Below are positions 57,700 to 64,000 of a stretch of DNA of 64,000 nt, piece by piece; the stretch's first letter is position 1, and each line of letters begins with the position of its first letter. The stretch covers positions 63,846,501 through 63,910,500 of the forward strand of contig CM075651.1 in NCBI GenBank assembly GCA_037953625.1. Reading direction: 5' to 3'. A model generated the notes under the pieces. That model made no database searches. It was not told the DNA's origin and worked only from the letters and a program-made list of their open reading frames with translations. The translations under genes and the position numbers were made by a program. The stretch comes from Crotalaria pallida (Eukaryota > Streptophyta > Magnoliopsida > Fabales > Fabaceae).

Positions 57700-58365
57700 G
57701 TGTTCCCGGAACACCGACATTCGTTTCCAGAACGTAATGCCGAACCATACTTGGATAAATACGCATCACTCCCAGAGTGTGCACCACGTTCCCAGAACGT
57801 GTAGCAAACCATACTTGGAATAATAAGCACCACTCCCAGAGTGTGCACCACGTTCCCAGAACGCATACGTTCTCAGAACGCATAAAAACCAGGTCCCGGA
57901 CACTGGCCACATATCTATAATGTGTTATCAAGTAGGTTGCATATCAATGTGTTCCCAGAACACCAACATACATTCCCAGAACGTATAAAACCAGGTCCCA
58001 GACACTGGCCACATATCTATAATGTGTCATCAAGTAGGTTATAATTTGGTACTCCCGGAGTACCCTCCTCATATTCCCAGAATATGATAAACGTTCCTAC
58101 CAACCAAACTTCCATTCTATATGAATGCACAATCATCAAGGTTGGTTTTTATCTTTAATTCTATTGTTATACCAACGTGTTCCCAGAACACTAACATACG
58201 TTCCCAGAACGTATCGCAAACCATACTTGGAATATAATCAAGCACCACTCCCGGAGTGTGCATCACGTTCCCAGAACGTATCCAAGAAACCATGTCCTAG
58301 ACAATGGTCACATTCCAAGAATGTGTCATCAAGTTGGTTGCATCAGTTTAGTACTCCTAGAGTAC
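57700..58365. repeat. Hairpin array in solo LTR 2
   Basis: Fourth copy of the constant-centre inverted-repeat array, in the same order as in the other LTRs. Confidence 0.9.
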
Positions 58366-60099
58366 AGGGTCAAGTACCCGACATCACAAACCATCCCTGC
58401 CAACCTATTTCATTACCTTTCCCTATGCATGCATTGCATACATAATTACTAAGGTTGGTCTTTCCATTAATTACTGTGATTTAGAAATATTCCAATTTCT
58501 CTTTTGAATGATTTATTTGAGTTATAACCTTTGACACAAAATTCTCCTTTGAATTATCTCAAAAACATGCCCCTAGGCTTAGATTGGGAGATCATAAACA
58601 ATGGTATTTCAAAAACTTAACTTTTTATTTTTCAGATTCAGGTACTAACCGGTTACAGTTCCAGGCTAACCGGTTAGAATTACAGACCTGAACTGTTTAC
58701 CATTGTAATTCAGAAAACCCTCTTTCTTAAATTCCTTACCCAATCCATAAACCAGTTTAACAATGTTTATACCTCAAAATCACTGTTTATATCATTCAAA
58801 AGTCTAAATCACCTTTCATTGTCCAATGAGCATAATTTCCTCTCGAAACTATCTCATTACCTTAAGGTATGAACTCTAAATTTTCAATCTGAATTATTAC
58901 AATAAAATCAACTTATTTTCAGATTGTTTTCCATGAAATTAAGGCCTAGATTTGAGTAGGATTTGTAAGACCACAATGCTGATTTTGTAAACTTATTTTC
59001 TTTTGCATTTTAACAGGGTCTAACCGGTTACGAATATCGAGTAACCAGTTAGATTATGCAGTCTGACACTAAAACATGAGTTTTAACAAACCATTCTCTT
59101 CACTACTCAAATCTAACCAAATTTCAACCTTTAACAGAGTACATATACCTTAAATAAATATGTTTAAACACAGAAACATATCTATCTTGCATGCATTCAA
59201 TTTGGATACACAAATTGTACATAATTGCACATATTTCACAACTTAATGCATCAATTCACATAATATCCAAGTAAGTCATGAAATCAACATCAACATAGCT
59301 TGCATGCATTCAGATAACATTGCTCAAAACATCAATTGAGCTCAAATTGGCCTCCAAGCCATTTAACCATTTCAACTTATGCCCTTTGAGTCTCTTGGTG
59401 ACTCATCCTATATTCTACCACAATTTATTCTCATTCTAGCAAATAGTAAGCTTCCCCCTTACCTCTAAATTGTGCTTGATCCAAAACTTTGCAGAGAGAA
59501 AGGCTCCAACACAAATTCCCATTGAATCCACTCCATGCTGATAGAGTTGGATAGGGTACCAAAACCAGGGAATTTGACATGCAAAACCAAATTAAGAATT
59601 GGGGAAAATGATCAAATTGAGTTCTCTGCAGCATGCACTAGAGGTAGGAACAGATTTGAAATCAAAAGGGTTTGTGTGCTTCCCAAAATCAAGCTTCAAA
59701 GTCAGCTCCAAAAACCAGAAGCTGAGGTTTGACAGCACCAACACCCTTACTTTGCAAGCTTCGTTCTCTTGATTCAGGGACTCTCAACTCTCAAACTTTA
59801 TATCAATACAAAGCCCTTGATGTGAGCTTTGTAACAGTGTATCACTCGTTTTCTATCTCTCAACACAGACTAAGAATCGAACAGAAAGATTATGGAACCC
59901 TAAAACAGAGCTTCAGCAATTCAGGAGCAAAAATGGACTTTAATCAGAGCAAGGAAAGCTATTTATAGAGGGATTTGAGTGCCATGCAAATCGACACGTT
60001 GATCTCCACTAAGATTAGGGTTGATTCGTGGCAATTTCTGGGTTAAAATGCGTGATTACTCATCAAACGCACTAATCCCAGTTTCTGTGTTCATTGTGT

Positions 60100-60128
60100 A
60101 ACCGGTTACAAAACCCTTCTAACTGGTT
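60100..60128. promoter_or_regulatory. AACCGGTT dyad upstream of TATA box (solo LTR 2)
   Basis: AACCGGTT at 60100 and AACTGGTT at 60121 (one substitution), 21 bp apart, about 133 bp upstream of the TATA box at 59962-59967. Confidence 0.7.
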
Positions 60129-62178
60129 ACATACTGGTAAAATTCAAAAATTAATAATTTAATTACTCTTTCTTCAAAAACCTTTTTAATATTTCAATTA
60201 GGTCCCAACCCAAGGACTAAATTACAATATTCACATTTTTGTACAAAATAACCATATAAAAATATCTCATATAATAAAAACACATAATGTACAAAAACTA
60301 AAACCTTCAAAATCAATTATAAAATAATTGTTATAATTAATTTATTGGTTATTTGGGAGACGAAAATTAGGGGTGTTACAACTTAACTTGCCTTTAATCT
60401 TTTAAATCATAAAGAAATTATTCTCTTTTTGAGTCAACTTTTACTAATTCCACAATTTCCTTTAATCTTGTCATATTTTTCCAAATACACCATCAAATTA
60501 AAAGCCAATAAATAAATACGTACTGCTTCCAATCATCACAATAAATTCACAAAATAATCCAATTCAATGCTCTACATTTATGCTCTTATTATAATTCATT
60601 TTATTCTTTCACTTATCAAATACGTACTTCAACACATAACTCATTTATTCGTTCAAGCACACCGTAACATTTCTCAATCAACATATATTCAAAATTATCA
60701 ACCTTGCACAACATCATATATTCAACCACTCAATTTACCAAGTTCCTACTCTTGCTTTTTAATTGTTTCTATTCCTCAATCACCACTTATATGATACATA
60801 TATATCTCTTTAAATCAACCAGGCATACAAAACGATAATCACTTATAATCCTTCACCATTAACAACCAGAGTTCATGTTTTTCAAATAAACATACATGAT
60901 AACATATAGCGCTTAGAACTTAGCATGCATATTCAATCACAAGTAACAATTTTATTTTCTTACTTTATATTTATTCTAAATTAGTTACCCGAATAATCAG
61001 TCACAAGCATACCCACATATTCTTAGCAAGTATTATATACTAATCAGAAAATACTGGTAAAGAACCCCTTACCTGCAATTGCTTTAACTCTTAGTTTTTC
61101 ATAAATGCACTCCTTCCCATATGCCGATACTCGCACATGTCATGGCCCATTGCTATCGCTTGTGTTGCCCTAAAACTCCTTCGTAGTCTAACTATATTAG
61201 TAAATCGTATAAAAATCAATTTAATGTGCCAAAAGCAACTCAATTTGAGATCTCATATACTTATCATATTTCAAAGTAGAGTATTTTCGGAAGTTTTCCG
61301 AATCAAGAAATCATTTAACTATAGTTTACAAACCAAAATAACATAGGATTTCAAATTAAGATCATTGTCTTTTTAATAAAATAGTATAGCTTTTTATTGA
61401 AAATACACGAACATTTTGAAACTAACATAATCACCAAAATTCATTAAAGTTGATTAGTTTTAATTTCAAGCCACAAAAATCAAAGCTGTATTGCTTGACA
61501 CTATTAATTCCAAACTAAAAGGAAGTATTTCCGATTCAAAATAAGTCTAACTCACGTTTCCAACATTCAGGTAATTACACTTCCTTTCAACATGGAATTA
61601 ACGTTCAAGGTTTTCAATTCGAATTAACGTTATGTCGATTATATCAGGTTCCTAATTAACTGGTGTATTGTTCAGCCTAGGGACAAGTCCATCAAGCTAA
61701 ACTATAGCTCACTTACTGAGGAACCTAACACGTTTCACTAAAATACTCTTTAAAACAATTCATTTGACATAACGTTTAATCCTATATTATTCCAAATCAG
61801 AAAAACTAATTAAAATCATAAAAAATAACATAATAATTAAAATCAATATAAACTATATTACAAGTTTAACTTCCAAAACAGTTTAATACTAAATAATTAT
61901 TAACCATACTAGTATAATTAGTATTATTATTAAAACACAACATTGAATAATTAAAAAGGTATTAGAATATACCCTCAAATATGGTGTTGAAGCAACAGAG
62001 GGAAGATCGGTTCAGTCCTAGCTCCTTCAACGATCACGGGTATGACGATAACGGCGCCGATTCACAGCCAGCAGAGAACCACACCGAGGGCTTCGATCTC
62101 GGTGATGTCGGTGCGAGCGGTTAGGGACAGCAGCTTCTTCAAACACACCCCCACAGCTCGGTTGGCGGCGGTGACGCA

Positions 62179-64000
62179 TGTAACATCCTGACTTTTTAAT
62201 TTAAATACATTAATTAAAATCTTTGATTTCATTAGAAAATAATTAAGATTTTATAAAAATTTTGGCGGAGTTTCGTTTGAATTTCGGACTTTCCCCAAAT
62301 AAATTTAAAACCTGTCAAGTGCAGAACAGTTTCAATAAAGTAGAAAAGAGACCTATAGAGTTGTTTTTGAAATCATTCAAAAGGGATATTATTATATCCA
62401 CTCCAAACACTAATACTTTCATAAAAGAAATTATAGAGTCCCTTTTACAAAATCAAAGAAGTCTCAACTCCGAATAAATATAAAATTAAATACCACTTAA
62501 ATTTACTAAAAATATTTTACATAATAGCATCTTAGCTTGGTTGCTAAGGTGATGCGACTATGAGGCCACAATCACAATTATTCTCTCTTTAAAATAGAGT
62601 GGTGATTCTCGGCATAGAAGCTATGGACGTCTTTCTCCATTGGGTACCTAATATGGTCAACAGTAAGGGTGAGTAATTTGAGAAATAATCAAGGGAAACA
62701 CTTAAAATAACAATAATAAAGTATAATTAGACATACCCACACACATTTATTAATATTCATTTGTCCTATTCAATTTCACTATTTCTAGACCGTAACATTT
62801 TACTATTCCTTTATACTATATATATATATCCACAATCCATCACATAACAATGCTTTGATGCTCAATCATATGAGTGTGAAATGCACTTTATACTATTGTG
62901 GTTTAACTCCTGAATCCAATGTAACACTTTCCACTTTACTTTATACACTTTATACACTTTAACACTTTCATTGGATTCAGTGAATTAAACCTATTATATA
63001 ACAATGAATGCACTTCTCCATTTACAATAACAATAACACTTTAACGATTGGGTACATTGTGCTTCACATTCTCCCGACAGGAGGGTTCCTCACACAATGT
63101 ACCTTAACACTTTATCCAATAACAACACAACCTCCTCACAACCCTCCCTTCACTCTGGGGAAAAACCGACCAGGAGTAAGCATTTCTCAACCTCTAGTTG
63201 GGTGCTTCACCTCCACTTAGGAAGGTCCCTCGCTCACCCGCTTGCACAACACTTCACCTCCACTTAGGAAGGTCCCTCATGCGATTTGGGTTGATTTGTC
63301 CAAATCGGGCTTTAGCAGAAATCACCCTCGACTGGCCCAAAGAAACCAAAGTAAATAGAATTATTATGGTTTGCATAGAACCAACCCCCAATACGGGAAG
63401 CAAACCCGTATCCTTTGCAAGATCAAAGTTCTCCATAATAATTCCTAACATTTACTCTTGTCCTCATCAATCGCAAAGCGACGTATGTTTTTCCCCGTAC
63501 ACCTAAGGTCCACCTTACTCCATAATGCACGTGTTTCTAATTCATTTTATGTGGTTTTCATTAGTTGAACCTTTAATAATTATATCCAATTGGTTGGGTC
63601 TCTAACTTAGGATTTGGCCATGCTTTATATATATATATATATAGACAATCACATCCAACAACAATAGGTTCACAATCGTGCCATTCATTCATTTCGTTTC
63701 ATAACAATTACAACAATTTATTTCTAACAGAATCCTAAGTTCATATTATACATACACTCATAGTAAACATTATATAGCATATCACACCAATAATCATAAT
63801 CATACTATTCATTTAATCAATTAATTCAGTAACAATCTAATTATCAATTACTAAACACCCTAAGTCAATTACACACACTTTTGTTTTCCAACATAACAAT
63901 GTCAACATACAAATCAAACATACACATATAAAATACATCTAATTATAGCCCTATTACTATTATTAAGCCCTTCCCCTAATTAAGACCAAAGTACCCCCCT
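62179..64000 (-). mobile_element. LTR of a further element H, left part
   Basis: TGTAACATCCTGAC begins exactly where the right LTR of B breaks off (the left LTR continues CGGCGG after GTGACGCA near 52924). It contains the short block (62263-62317) shared with the F and B LTRs, suggesting a related minus-strand gypsy LTR. Also a 26-bp direct repeat (TTCACCTCCACTTAGGAAGG...) at about 63207 and 63252, and TA microsatellites near 62818 and 63628. No coding region recognised; the element continues beyond the window. Confidence 0.7.

Larger units (their letters stand above)
56993..60380 (-). mobile_element. Solo LTR 2 of the A1 family
   Basis: 3388 bp, TGTAACACT...GGGTGTTACA, flanked by ACTTA (56988-56992 and 60381-60385). 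The empty site is at 40219-40223 in the other LTR of B. It shares subfamily-specific bases with solo LTR 1 (for example TTCCAGGC between the first AACCGGTT pair) rather than with A1, so it probably derives from a different source copy. Hairpin array at 57700-58365; TATA box at 59962-59967 (minus). Confidence 0.95.
27555..62178 (-). mobile_element. LTR retrotransposon B, non-autonomous, heavily nested
   Basis: Left LTR 27555-53719 (interrupted by A1 and G), internal region 53720-55725 with a tRNA-iMet primer site at its right end (55711-55722), and right LTR 55726-62178 (interrupted by solo LTR 2, then cut by H). Primer-site position sets the minus strand. With insertions removed the LTR is about 3.87 kb. 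The internal 2 kb has no recognised protein. The two LTRs are about 99% alike over the stretches I compared. Confidence 0.88.
55726..62178 (-). repeat. 5' (right) LTR of element B, interrupted
   Basis: Matches the left LTR from its first base. Interrupted by solo LTR 2 at 56993 and truncated at 62178 by H. It retains the uninterrupted sites TCTTA (56748-56752) for A1 and GGAAC (61720-61724) for G. Stretches 60386-61719 and 61725-62178 are AT-rich to GC-rich LTR sequence without genes. Confidence 0.9.

Overview
This window is plant nuclear DNA made almost entirely of nested transposable elements; I found no convincing host gene, tRNA, rRNA or CRISPR array. The evidence is Ty1/copia and Ty3/gypsy gag, protease, reverse transcriptase, RNase H and integrase motifs of plant type, several primer-binding sites matching the 3' end of initiator-Met tRNA (TGGTATCAGAGC), TGTAACACC...GGTGTTACA LTR ends, plant-like introns and AT-rich composition. 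An angiosperm, probably a eudicot, fits best; the species cannot be read from the sequence.

Layout. The oldest layer seems to be a plus-strand gypsy element (D: LTR 13138-15071, gag-pol 15315-17066). To the left its LTR meets a plus-strand copia element (E, 9124-13137). E is interrupted by a minus-strand gypsy element (F, 2595-9123), and F is interrupted in its integrase by a minus-strand copia element (A, 1-2594). To the right, D is cut inside reverse transcriptase by a plus-strand gypsy-like element (C, 17067-27554) with a very long LTR of about 5.7 kb. C carries a solo LTR (17808-21211) and is cut by minus-strand element B (27555-62178).

B has two LTRs of about 3.9 kb and a 2-kb internal region without recognisable coding. 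Its left LTR holds an 11.4-kb gypsy element with 3.3-kb LTRs (A1, 28582-39978) and a 10.9-kb Tat-lineage gypsy element (G, 41574-52465). Its right LTR holds a second solo LTR of the A1 family (56993-60380) and is cut by element H (62179 to the window end). A PIF/Harbinger-like MITE (37242-38191) sits inside A1. Because B has two LTR copies, each insertion into one LTR can be compared with the uninterrupted site in the other. This confirms target-site duplications TCTTA (A1), GGAAC (G) and ACTTA (solo LTR 2); the MITE's TTA is confirmed against A1's other LTR.

How the parts work. Most coding regions are broken. G is the best preserved: a minus-strand gag-pol in one frame with two amber codons, plus an antisense gene on the plus strand that appears spliced and has one amber codon. 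The least ordinary material is non-coding. The A1-family LTRs carry about 17 short inverted repeats each with a constant CCCAG centre and changing but matching arms. The same LTRs carry three paired AACCGGTT palindromes spaced 20-21 bp, one pair about 132 bp upstream of the TATA box. The unrelated copia A LTR has an analogous array of paired ACTCGAGT palindromes. All percentages, ages and family placements are from reading by eye.
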